A stretch of 64,000 nucleotides of DNA from positions 141,449 through 205,448 of the forward strand of contig JAFGGG010000009.1 of the NCBI GenBank assembly GCA_016930675.1, given 5' to 3'. Source of the DNA: Spirochaetales bacterium. Its GTDB lineage: Bacteria; Spirochaetota; Spirochaetia; SZUA-6; RPPD01. Below are positions 25,241 to 35,826 of this stretch, piece after piece. Position numbers and translations under genes: made by a program. Within the stretch, counting starts at the first letter, position 1; every line of letters starts with the position of its first letter. The notes below the pieces were generated by a model. It was not told where the DNA came from. It did no database searches and was given only the letters and a program-made list of their open reading frames with translations.

Positions 25241-27550
25241 TTATTTTGCATGCTCCATCAGTGTTGAAACGGTTACGATCTTATAGCCTAATTTCAATAA
25301 AGCATTGATAATAACATCCACCCTGTGGAACAGGTAATCATCTCTTTCTCCGGTTAATCTCCCCAAGCGGATAGGGATGATGGAGCCCGGTTTTTTCAAT
25401 TTCAGTATCCGTTCCACAAGAAGCCCCGCTGTAAAATATATTCCCGTACTGATGTTCTTTTCATTCTTGGAAACCCAATCCAGACTATCGATATCTCTTC
25501 CGATATATGAATAGTTCATGGCTTTTGAAGCCTTGATTATCTCTGAGCTGATAAAATAATAGGGTGCGTGCCACAGGATAGATAATTCTTTTCCTGTAGC
25601 CAAATAATATTCATCCTCATTACGCGCCAATCCCTTTTTAATAAAATCTTCGTCGATATTAAACCTGGCATCTGTCATATTAAAATACGCATAAAATAGA
25701 GAACCAACCTCGTGTCCTGATTCGGCAATCTCTTTAACCGCATCGGGATAACGTCTGATAAATTCTCCGTTGACAAAGAAGGTGCAGCGTATCCGGTAAT
25801 CAGACAAAACCTTCAATACTGCGGTTAATCCTTCTGTTGAATCTATGGCATTAAAAACCAAGGCCACCTCTCTGCGTCTTATGCGGGAACCATGATTAAA
25901 GTAATTAAAATCAATAGGGGTTTCTTTTTCCGGGTAGGTTTCATATATATATTCCTTAAACGGAAACAGAGTGAGCGTGGTAAGCCCTTTTAAATCTCGG
26001 ACCATAACCATATTCGCATAGTTGCCGCGCTCGATGTCTTCGATATATACTCTAAAATCTTCACCTGCTGTTTCATTATCCGCAATTTTAAACTCCCCGG
26101 CAGCCTGCCAGGAAATCCTCTCAATCGGTACGGTATAAATCCCGTTATCGATTTTTGTGAGTATGTTTTTATAGTCTTCCGAAAAACCGAACGCTCCCGG
26201 CTGGGAAAGAGTAATAAACTGACGAGCTCCTGTCGTCATATTATAGAGCTCCGTCAACTGAGCTCCTGCAATAATTAATTCGGAGTCCGATTTCCATAGC
26301 ACCTGCAGCACTCCCGGGTGAGTAATTTCATGTATTTTATTCCATTTTTTATAGTCATAGATATCAATACTGTTCGCTTTCATTAACGCAATCTTTTTCC
26401 CGTCATCCGCTAGCGCTATGTCTTTAACCTCGCCGACATTCAATTCGGCAAATGCTTTATTTTCATCTTCAATAGGAACGGCAATGCGATAGATACTTGT
26501 CTTTATTTTTCCCTTTTCCATCCTTTCGGCAAGCAATGTAATATAATCGTCTATGGACCATAATATTTTAGTTATCAGGGCGTCGCGAGGAAGATATAAA
26601 TAAGGCAGATTGGTAATTGAATCTGTTATATGTGTGTCTTCATTTTTCAACAAATAAAGGAATATATTTTTCCCACCCTTATTGAGGAGAATCTTTTTGC
26701 CATCGGGCGAGATATAAAAGCTGTCAAAATTTGACTCAAAGGGAAAAGGTATCCGGCCCACAATAGTACCGAGTTTTAGAAAATTTATATACAAGGCTCT
26801 GGTAAAAAACTCACTCCCCACAAGCTTATATACCAATGTGTCATATATATAATAAAGACTGCCAAAATTATCCCAATGAATATTTGAAATTGTGCCTTCC
26901 GCGATGTTTCTATAATTTTCCGCGATGACTCTGTTTTTACGCAGCTGTTCGATCGAATAATAATATATCTTGTACGCTTTGCTATAAACAAAATACCTGG
27001 AGTCGGTTGACCATTCTACCGGCGGAGAGGAAAGAGTCAGCTCTATTTTTTCGGAGACAAGCCATTCTTTGTTGTTTTCAAAATCGTAAAGCATGAGATT
27101 ACCGAAAGCGGGAGTTGTTGGTTTGAAGTAAATAATATAATTTCCGTCGGGAGATGCTTTAACCGGACTGATTTTTCCGCTTTCGATTTCATAACCATGT
27201 ACAAAAGCGGGAAATATCTTGACCGCTTTTATATTTGTCAAGCCCGAATCTGTTCTGAAAATCCCAAAACGATTCTGAAACTGTAAAATACTCTTATTGT
27301 TCAATAACATCACTTTTTCGGGGAAAAAAGTGAGTTGAGTGATCGCTTTTTGTTTCAAATTGCTAAAGAACAGGGTATCATAGCTTCCATAGCCCGGAAA
27401 CTCCGCTTTAGCCCTAAACAACAGCATGTTTTCCCGTGCAAGTTTGAGGTCGGAAAAAGTGATCTCTGCAAATACAGGCTGATATACTGTGAAAAAAAGG
27501 CATATAAGAAAAAAGATAACGTGTATTGTTGTAAATAGTTTATTGTTCAT
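25241..27550 (-). CDS. Secreted beta-propeller protein with degenerate NodB-like domain
   Basis: A 769-residue secreted protein (signal peptide about residues 1-28). Residues about 30-520 are TolB/WD40-like blades (for example KASPDGNYIIYFKPTTPAFGN, YISPDGKKILLNKGGKN). Residues about 555-765 resemble a NodB polysaccharide deacetylase (VALVFNAIDSTEGL, IRCTFFVNGEFIRRYPDAVK, SGHEVGSLFYAY). The usual catalytic TFDDG is VFNAID, the two-His metal motif is replaced by SLFYAYFN, and the RxPY motif reads WHAPYY, so hydrolase activity is unlikely. It may bind glycan or protein. ATG 27550 is preferred to 27574 for the signal peptide. Confidence 0.75.
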   Translation of the reverse strand: MNNKLFTTIHVIFFLICLFFTVYQPVFAEITFSDLKLARENMLLFRAKAEFPGYGSYDTLFFSNLKQKAITQLTFFPEKVMLLNNKSILQFQNRFGIFRTDSGLTNIKAVKIFPAFVHGYEIESGKISPVKASPDGNYIIYFKPTTPAFGNLMLYDFENNKEWLVSEKIELTLSSPPVEWSTDSRYFVYSKAYKIYYYSIEQLRKNRVIAENYRNIAEGTISNIHWDNFGSLYYIYDTLVYKLVGSEFFTRALYINFLKLGTIVGRIPFPFESNFDSFYISPDGKKILLNKGGKNIFLYLLKNEDTHITDSITNLPYLYLPRDALITKILWSIDDYITLLAERMEKGKIKTSIYRIAVPIEDENKAFAELNVGEVKDIALADDGKKIALMKANSIDIYDYKKWNKIHEITHPGVLQVLWKSDSELIIAGAQLTELYNMTTGARQFITLSQPGAFGFSEDYKNILTKIDNGIYTVPIERISWQAAGEFKIADNETAGEDFRVYIEDIERGNYANMVMVRDLKGLTTLTLFPFKEYIYETYPEKETPIDFNYFNHGSRIRRREVALVFNAIDSTEGLTAVLKVLSDYRIRCTFFVNGEFIRRYPDAVKEIAESGHEVGSLFYAYFNMTDARFNIDEDFIKKGLARNEDEYYLATGKELSILWHAPYYFISSEIIKASKAMNYSYIGRDIDSLDWVSKNEKNISTGIYFTAGLLVERILKLKKPGSIIPIRLGRLTGERDDYLFHRVDVIINALLKLGYKIVTVSTLMEHAK

Positions 27551-27630
27551 ACTCTCTGTTATATTCGGCAGCATCAGTAGAAAATTCCATTATAAATTAT
27601 AATATAATCTAAGGGTATTATCTCGCAATG

Positions 27631-27873
27631 TTATGGTTTTTTGAGGATGATTATTGAATTCAATTCTTTTTCCAGATCCATTAACTGTTTTTCGAGATGA
27701 CCTAACCTTTTTAAATAACTGGTTCTAGATTTGGTATCAATCTGCTGTAGTGAGTCATCGACAATTTCATTCATCGTGGCTTTTCCTTTCTTGGGAATTC
27801 CGCAAAAAGGACAAAAATTAAAAGACACGTTCAAAATATTGCCGCATGCTTTACAAAAAGTGACTGCCTTCAT
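27631..27873 (-). CDS. Small zinc-ribbon protein with coiled-coil tail
   Basis: An 80-residue protein. Two CxxC pairs near the N-terminus (FCKACG and FCPFCG, 12 residues between) form a zinc ribbon; residues about 50-75 are a short leucine-rich helix (YLKRLGHLEKQLMDLEKELN). Likely a small nucleic-acid or protein-binding adaptor. The Cys pattern makes a chance reading frame unlikely. Function unknown. Confidence 0.65.
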   Translation of the reverse strand: MKAVTFCKACGNILNVSFNFCPFCGIPKKGKATMNEIVDDSLQQIDTKSRTSYLKRLGHLEKQLMDLEKELNSIIILKKP

Positions 27874-28014
27874 TACTCTTCTAGTATAAAACCCTTATTC
27901 ATGGTATTCAAGTATTTATTACTAGATTTTCGACAATTTATCATTCTGAATTTAACCGCCGGCTAAAATTTCATAAGTGCCGTCACAGCCATCGCGCCAA
28001 ACAGCAATGGAGCA

Positions 28015-28467
28015 TTACTTTTTTGAATACATGCGCTCGATACTGGAGTACTTTGCCTCCTTTGTTTTAACCCGGCCAAAAACAATTATACTGATGACGC
28101 TCATCCCTAAAAGGATGATAAAAGCCACGATATTGAGCGGTTCCGGTGGAAACTTCAAATTGATTTCCGTAATCTTTTCATCTATAACAGAAATGTAAGC
28201 GGTTGTAAGGTGTTTGTGCAGACGCGCTTCTATAGTATAACTGCCGGGAGCAGCCACCTTTGTAGTAAGCGGCGAGATGCCGCAATACGTACTATTAATA
28301 TAGATTTTAGCATGAGGCGGAGAAGTTATAACTTTAAGGATAACCTCTTCTGATAAGTCTGTATGGGTTTCACTAACCGCATCTTCCTGCTCATCCGCAT
28401 ACATATGAAAGCCGAGTAAAAAAAGACAAAAGACAATTATAATCTGTCCCTTAACACAAGCTTTCAT
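28015..28467 (-). CDS. PEGA-domain periplasmic/membrane protein
   Basis: A 150-residue protein with signal peptide (residues 1 to about 23), one PEGA domain (residues about 42-108: VITSPPHAKIYINSTYCGISP, then PGSYTIEARLHKH) and a C-terminal transmembrane helix (about 113-132) with a short basic tail. PEGA domains are surface-layer-like beta modules. It begins 6 bp after the enolase stop and so is co-transcribed. Specific role unknown. Confidence 0.8.
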   Translation of the reverse strand: MKACVKGQIIIVFCLFLLGFHMYADEQEDAVSETHTDLSEEVILKVITSPPHAKIYINSTYCGISPLTTKVAAPGSYTIEARLHKHLTTAYISVIDEKITEINLKFPPEPLNIVAFIILLGMSVISIIVFGRVKTKEAKYSSIERMYSKK

Positions 28468-28473
28468 TATGCG

Positions 28474-29781
<1,308 letters not shown>

Positions 29782-29966
29782 TTACTTAATGTATCCTATT
29801 ATATATAATTATAAAAAATAATTATACACTATTACCAAGTTAAAAATAGTAACTGTTAAACATAAATAATTCAACTGCTGTGATCAAAAAAATCATAATT
29901 TATTATGTCGAATTATCGTGATTATGTTATATAATAATACACAGAAGGGAGGGGAAGGGGGCGTTA

Positions 29967-32900
29967 ATGAAATATGTATTATTCCTACTATCCGTACTAA
30001 GTCTATTATATATTTCCTGCGGGAATGAGACAAAAGTAGACTATGAAGATTTTATCGACACCACGGCGGATAATTTTTCCGAAGCGCTTGAAGTCGAACT
30101 CAAAGGCAGTCTGGATTTTTCCGAAAGTTCCATCAACTACTTTGACATCGATAAAATAGAACATGCTGAGTTTAAAATGGCCGAGGATGACAGTCCGCTT
30201 ACTATCGTGGACTTCGGCCCCGTGGGCGAGCTGCCCGTTGAAATGAGGCAGCCGACAATTTATGTGGTGTTTTCTCACCCCATTGTGCCCTTAAGCAGAC
30301 TGGGCGCCCCGCTTAAAAGTTCACCTTACATGAAGATAACTCCTGAGATTCCCGGCGTATTCCGCTGGTACGGTTCCAAACTGCTTAGTTTTGAACCCGA
30401 GGAATCCTTTTTTGCCGGAGTGCAGCGAACATATCGGGTTACCATTTCACCCGATGTACAGTCTTTGGGTAAAAAGAAACTGGGAAAATCCCACAGTTTT
30501 GAATTTTTCAATGAGTATTTGAATATCGCATCTTTTCATCCCGGCACACCGGAGACGCAATATTCAGTCAATTATAATGATGTTCCCATGGATATCGCCC
30601 AAAAAATGACAGTGCGTTTTACCTATCCGGTAAATATCAACCTTATAAAGCGCTATATAAAAGTAGAATGTAACAATAAATCCTACAGTTTTAGTTTGGA
30701 CCGCCCCCAAAAACACAATGACTATACTCCCGATAATTTGATCAACCGCTCTGTTATTATAACGTTAGGGCAAAAACTGCCTGAAAACAGTAAAGTGATC
30801 TTTACCCTGCTTAAAGGCGCGCGCTCGGAGGAGGACTGCGAGGGTACGATTGAAAATATACAACGCAGCTATCATACCCTCACACCGTTCAGGTTTAAAA
30901 GAAGCTCGCAGTATAATTATTCATATCCCCGCAGCAGCAAAGGCGACGCCAATCCCGTGTTTCTTGAATTTTCTCATCCCGTAAAAGAGGAACATGTGGA
31001 GAAGTATTTTTCAACCTCCTTTAACATCCCGAATCTTAAAGAGCATATCGATGTCTGGTATAACACCGTAAAAATATCAAATTTACCGGTGGAGTATGAT
31101 TCAAACTATATCATTTCCATCAGCCGCCAACTTACCGATATTTACGACCGTGAACTTGGTAAAGATATTGAAGAGAAAATTAGCGTCGGTAAAGCGGCCA
31201 GCTACGCCTATTTCCCCAATGCCGGGACCAAAATGCTGGAAGCGGCGTTTGCCCCCCGTATTATTTTTGAATACCAGAATGTCTACAACGGAAAATGGAA
31301 GATCGGCTCAATTACGGATCCCTATCCATACAAAGGCATATCCTTTTACAATCTGGATCCATATGACTTTTCATCTCTGGAACCAAATACCAAGCACTAT
31401 GAAGTAGTGGATCTCTCCCCATACCTCAATAAATCGGGTAAAGGCTTTGTGGGAGTGGCCTGGCATTTCCGGACTACCGATAGAAAGGGCAGACTGCGCG
31501 AAGGATATCAACAAAATCTCAATTTACAGGTTACTGATTTTGGAGTGACCACCCGCTATGCGTATAATAAAGTCATCGTATGGGTGGCCTCTCTTTCCAC
31601 AGGCAAACCGGTAGCACAGGCAACCGTGACGCTGATGCATAACAGATCTCCCCGCCTCACGGGTAAAACCGATGGTAAGGGCATGGCACTATTTAATCTC
31701 TCGCCCGGTGCTTATAGAAGTAAATTCGCGGACAGTAATAACCATGATAATTTGAGGATCCGTGTTGAAAAAGGTGACGATAAGGTTGAATTCAGGCCCA
31801 ATTACTCACACAACATGTACCACTTCGGCATCTACAGTTCCACAAGTCCGGTTAATATCGAAGCGGAACGCATGGAAACCCTGCTTTTTACCGACCGCGG
31901 TTTATATAAGCCCGGAGAAACAGTGACCTTTCGCGGTATCGACCGTACCTGGTCCGCTGGTACATACTCTATTTATCAGGGACCCTATACTATTACGGTA
32001 CGGGAACAAAGATGGGACAGCAAGCCCTTTTACGACACTCACGGTTCCACCAGTGCCACCGGCGGCTTCTACGGCAGCTTTAAAATCCCGGAAACCCTGG
32101 AGCCCGGCTATTATACCATAGAATACAGCAGGGATTCAAAGAACAAACACGCCATTACCTTCCAAATTGCTCATTTCAGAAGGGTAAGCTTTCAGGTGAA
32201 CCTCTCAAAACCGGACAGAGAATATTATCAGGGTGATAATCTGGCATTTAGCGCCAAGGCAAGCTATTTGGCAGGAGGCGCGGTAGCGGGCGGCACCTAC
32301 AGCTATTATTGGTACAAACAGCCCACTTTCTATAAACCCCCCGGTAAAAAATGGGAACCCTATGTGTTCGGTCCGTCACAATGGGGTTCGCAGACTACAC
32401 TCGGCTCCGGCAAGGGCACACTCGGAGTATCGGGCACCGCGTCCTTAAGCCAGGAGACAACAGCCGACGGCATAGAAGGCAAACCCTATCTCTATAGCGC
32501 GGAAATCATTGTCAGCGATATAAGCAGACAGGAGCTTTCCGCGCGTCAAAGCGCGATTGTGCATCCCGCCGGCTTCTACATCGGCGCTAAACTGCCGGAT
32601 GCCCAGGACGGGTGGTGGTCGAGTTTCGTGGAGTCGGGCAAAGCCTTCCAGGCGGAGATGGTGCTGGTAAAACCCGACGGCGATCCTTATAAAACCAAAA
32701 CAACACTGACAATAGAACTGATAAAGCGGACATGGAAAATAGCCCAACAGCAGGGGGTGTATGGCCGGGTAAATACCCGCTATGAAATGGTGGAAGAAAT
32801 AATTCGAACTGAGAAAAGAGATATAGGCAATGGAAGCGGAAGAGTGAGTCTTACTCCACCGGATGCGGGATCATATATTGTACGCTTTAAGGCTGAGGAT

Positions 32901-35807
32901 AAAAATACCAACAAAGTACTTACCGATATTTATCTATACGCAACCGGCGCTTCCTGGGTAAGATGGGGATCCAGAAATCCTCAGGATATTGATCTAGTCG
33001 CGGATAAAGATTTGTACGGCGTAGGAGACAAGGCGCGTATTTTAATCAAATCTCCTTTACCGCAAGGTGATTATCTGCTTACGATTGAGCGGGAAGGGAT
33101 TTTCGAAGAAAAAATTATTCATATCAATGGGTCGGCTCAGCTCATCGAGATTCCCATTAAAGAAACATATGTACCTGTGATTTATGTGGCGCTTTCAAGT
33201 TACTCCAAACGAGAAGCCGTGCCTTCATCCTACTTTGAACCGGATTTAGGTAAACCCAAGGGTTACTTCGGGATTACCGCACTTAAGGTAAACACCGAGA
33301 CCAAAACCTGTTCCGTTGAAATCATACCGCATAAGGACATCTACCGTCCTGGTGAAAAAGCCGAGGTGACGATTCTGGTAAAAAAGAACGGAAAACCGCT
33401 GGCTAACGCCGAGGTTACCTTTCTGGCCGCGGACAGGGGGGTATTGGATCTGATCAACTACCATGTGCCCAATCCCATAACCTTTTTCTATAACAGTTAC
33501 AAGTTTCCTCTGGGGGTTTTGGGCGCGGACTCTCGTTCCCTGCTTATCGATCCTGTTACCTATGAGATTAAAGACCTGCAGGGCGGAGGCGGTGAGGGAG
33601 GAAAACTCCAGCGCAGGAAAGACTTTGTGCCTTTGGCGGTATTCAAACCCTACCTGGTCACAAATTCACGGGGGGAAGCTGTTGCTTATTTCACTTTTCC
33701 CGATACCCTTACCACCTATCGCGCCACCGCGCTGGTAGTTAAGGAAAATATGTTCGGCATTAAAGAATCAGAGATAATGGTACAGAATCCCATCAACGTG
33801 CGCACGGCTTTACCACGCCGTCTGCGGGTACGGGATACGGCTGTGGCCGGCTGTATTATCACCAATTTAAGCAAACAGGAGCATAAGGTCACGGTATCAT
33901 TACGAACAGATATTATAGGAATTCACGGAGAAAAAGAAAAAACCGTTCACGTTCGCGGTGGAGCGAGCGTGGAAGTACCCTTTAATTTACTTGCTCTCAA
34001 TCAGGGCGAGGCCACTCTGGTTTTTACCATCCGTTCACAAATTCTCTCCGAAGAGCTGGAGCATAAACTCATTGTGGAAAAGCCGCTTATAACAGAGGCT
34101 TTTACGGTAATGGGTAAAACCGAATATAAAGACACCCAGGCTCCAAAAGACAAAGACCAGTCCTATGCCGAAGAAGGTTTTATTATTCCCAAAAGCATTG
34201 CCCCCGGTTACGGGAGTCTTATCATACGACTGGACTCCACAAGACTCACCGCTTTGGCCGAAGCCGTGGAATATCTGCTCCATTATCCTCACGGATGCGT
34301 GGAACAGCGTTTGTCTGCAGTTCTGCCCTATATCCTTTTCGGAGACAAGCTGGAGCAGTTCGGTTCAAAATATGCCGGTTTTTATTCACCAAAACTCGTA
34401 GAAGGCCTCTTTGAGTTATTGGCCAAATACCAGCACACGGACGGCGGGTTCAGTTTCTGGCTGGAGAGGACAGAAAGATCAAGTCCTTTTGTGTCGGCAA
34501 AAGTAGCCCACTACATCTACCTGGCCAAAGAGCAGGGCTTTAACATTACCTCCAAACTGAATGTGTATAAACTCCATTCTTACTTGAGGAGTTTTTACAA
34601 TAATAAATACATAAGTGATTACTTAAAACTCTACGCACTCTATATCCTGGCCCTAAACGGCGACGATGTAAAAACACAGCTGAACAGTTTCTATAATAAG
34701 GGAGACAGTATCGGTCTTTCAGGTTATGCCCTGCTCGGTCTGAGTTATTACGCTCTTGGTGACAGCGGTTGGGCGCGCACGATGTTCGGACGTCTGCGAA
34801 AATTCATTAAAGTCGGCACTCGCTCGATCGATCTGGTAGAGACTTATGAAGCGCGTTATTACTTCGATTCGCAGACACAGCAATTGGCACTCCTGCTCAT
34901 GCTCTATCATAAGTTGGAGCCAGCAAGCGACATGGTCCAGCGGATTACCACAACTCTCCTCGGCAGGCAAAAAAGAGGGTACTGGAACAATACCTGGGAC
35001 ACATCGTGGGCGCTGATTTCTTATAATCAGCTTCTTAAGGGAGAAGCCGGCAGCCAAACGGATTTTGTGGCTTCCGTATCCGTTAACTCACAGCCGCTTA
35101 TTAACAGAGAGTTCAAGGGCATTTCCAAAGGAGCCTATGTCAAAGAATATGCGCTGTCTGAACAACCGCTTAAAGAGCTTAAGCGCAATACCCTTTTTCC
35201 ATTGCGCTTGATAAAAACGGGTACGGGAATGCTCTATTATAATATGACAATCCGCTACGCGCTGCCTACAGAGATTGCCATAGCGCGCGATGAAGGGTTC
35301 AGTGTGTTCTCTGAAATTTATGATCTGGACGGCAATAAAATCGAGGGGAGGGAACTCAAATTAGGTGAAACCTATCGCATGCGCACGGTAATCTCCAGCT
35401 CCAAGCGCAGGACTCTGGTAGTATTACGAGTCCCTGTTCCCTCCGGAGCTGATATTGTCGATGCTTCATTCGTGACCTCCAGCCATTACTACCACAAAGG
35501 AGGAGTAAATACCCGGGAGTGGGTTCGTGAGACCATCTACGGTGATCAATTTACATTTGTGGGGGAAGGCTCATTATATATGACTCCGGGAGGGTTGTTC
35601 TTTGACTTCTACGGGCCTGAACAAAAAATAATGGATAATGAGGTTAAATACTATTTCGATGATTTATATCGCGGCAAACAGGAGGTAACCTTTTTATTCA
35701 GAGCCACAACACCCGGTATTTATCCTACTCCGCCTGCGTACGTGGAGTGTATGTATGAAGAAGAGGTGTTCGGGCGAGCCCAGGGACGCCTGATCGTTAT
35801 AAAATAG
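29967..35807 (+). CDS. Bacterial alpha-2-macroglobulin with intact thioester, lipoprotein
   Basis: A 1946-residue lipoprotein (lipobox LYISC at residues 15-19). It has macroglobulin-type beta domains over the first two thirds (for example LLFTDRGLYKPGETVTFRG, IYRPGEKAEVTILVKKNGKPLANAEV) and a helical thioester domain with YPHGCVEQRLSAVLP: Cys1444, Glu1446, Gln1447 can form the reactive Cys-Gln thioester. A C-terminal receptor-like beta domain follows. Such proteins trap proteases in the periplasm. E. coli YfhM (1653 residues) is the likely counterpart. It is followed by pbpC after 19 bp, the same pairing as in E. coli. A purine-rich ribosome site (GGGAGGGG) precedes the ATG. Confidence 0.95.
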   Translation: MKYVLFLLSVLSLLYISCGNETKVDYEDFIDTTADNFSEALEVELKGSLDFSESSINYFDIDKIEHAEFKMAEDDSPLTIVDFGPVGELPVEMRQPTIYVVFSHPIVPLSRLGAPLKSSPYMKITPEIPGVFRWYGSKLLSFEPEESFFAGVQRTYRVTISPDVQSLGKKKLGKSHSFEFFNEYLNIASFHPGTPETQYSVNYNDVPMDIAQKMTVRFTYPVNINLIKRYIKVECNNKSYSFSLDRPQKHNDYTPDNLINRSVIITLGQKLPENSKVIFTLLKGARSEEDCEGTIENIQRSYHTLTPFRFKRSSQYNYSYPRSSKGDANPVFLEFSHPVKEEHVEKYFSTSFNIPNLKEHIDVWYNTVKISNLPVEYDSNYIISISRQLTDIYDRELGKDIEEKISVGKAASYAYFPNAGTKMLEAAFAPRIIFEYQNVYNGKWKIGSITDPYPYKGISFYNLDPYDFSSLEPNTKHYEVVDLSPYLNKSGKGFVGVAWHFRTTDRKGRLREGYQQNLNLQVTDFGVTTRYAYNKVIVWVASLSTGKPVAQATVTLMHNRSPRLTGKTDGKGMALFNLSPGAYRSKFADSNNHDNLRIRVEKGDDKVEFRPNYSHNMYHFGIYSSTSPVNIEAERMETLLFTDRGLYKPGETVTFRGIDRTWSAGTYSIYQGPYTITVREQRWDSKPFYDTHGSTSATGGFYGSFKIPETLEPGYYTIEYSRDSKNKHAITFQIAHFRRVSFQVNLSKPDREYYQGDNLAFSAKASYLAGGAVAGGTYSYYWYKQPTFYKPPGKKWEPYVFGPSQWGSQTTLGSGKGTLGVSGTASLSQETTADGIEGKPYLYSAEIIVSDISRQELSARQSAIVHPAGFYIGAKLPDAQDGWWSSFVESGKAFQAEMVLVKPDGDPYKTKTTLTIELIKRTWKIAQQQGVYGRVNTRYEMVEEIIRTEKRDIGNGSGRVSLTPPDAGSYIVRFKAEDKNTNKVLTDIYLYATGASWVRWGSRNPQDIDLVADKDLYGVGDKARILIKSPLPQGDYLLTIEREGIFEEKIIHINGSAQLIEIPIKETYVPVIYVALSSYSKREAVPSSYFEPDLGKPKGYFGITALKVNTETKTCSVEIIPHKDIYRPGEKAEVTILVKKNGKPLANAEVTFLAADRGVLDLINYHVPNPITFFYNSYKFPLGVLGADSRSLLIDPVTYEIKDLQGGGGEGGKLQRRKDFVPLAVFKPYLVTNSRGEAVAYFTFPDTLTTYRATALVVKENMFGIKESEIMVQNPINVRTALPRRLRVRDTAVAGCIITNLSKQEHKVTVSLRTDIIGIHGEKEKTVHVRGGASVEVPFNLLALNQGEATLVFTIRSQILSEELEHKLIVEKPLITEAFTVMGKTEYKDTQAPKDKDQSYAEEGFIIPKSIAPGYGSLIIRLDSTRLTALAEAVEYLLHYPHGCVEQRLSAVLPYILFGDKLEQFGSKYAGFYSPKLVEGLFELLAKYQHTDGGFSFWLERTERSSPFVSAKVAHYIYLAKEQGFNITSKLNVYKLHSYLRSFYNNKYISDYLKLYALYILALNGDDVKTQLNSFYNKGDSIGLSGYALLGLSYYALGDSGWARTMFGRLRKFIKVGTRSIDLVETYEARYYFDSQTQQLALLLMLYHKLEPASDMVQRITTTLLGRQKRGYWNNTWDTSWALISYNQLLKGEAGSQTDFVASVSVNSQPLINREFKGISKGAYVKEYALSEQPLKELKRNTLFPLRLIKTGTGMLYYNMTIRYALPTEIAIARDEGFSVFSEIYDLDGNKIEGRELKLGETYRMRTVISSSKRRTLVVLRVPVPSGADIVDASFVTSSHYYHKGGVNTREWVRETIYGDQFTFVGEGSLYMTPGGLFFDFYGPEQKIMDNEVKYYFDDLYRGKQEVTFLFRATTPGIYPTPPAYVECMYEEEVFGRAQGRLIVIK

Positions 35808-35826
35808 AGCAGCGGTTCATACTAAA

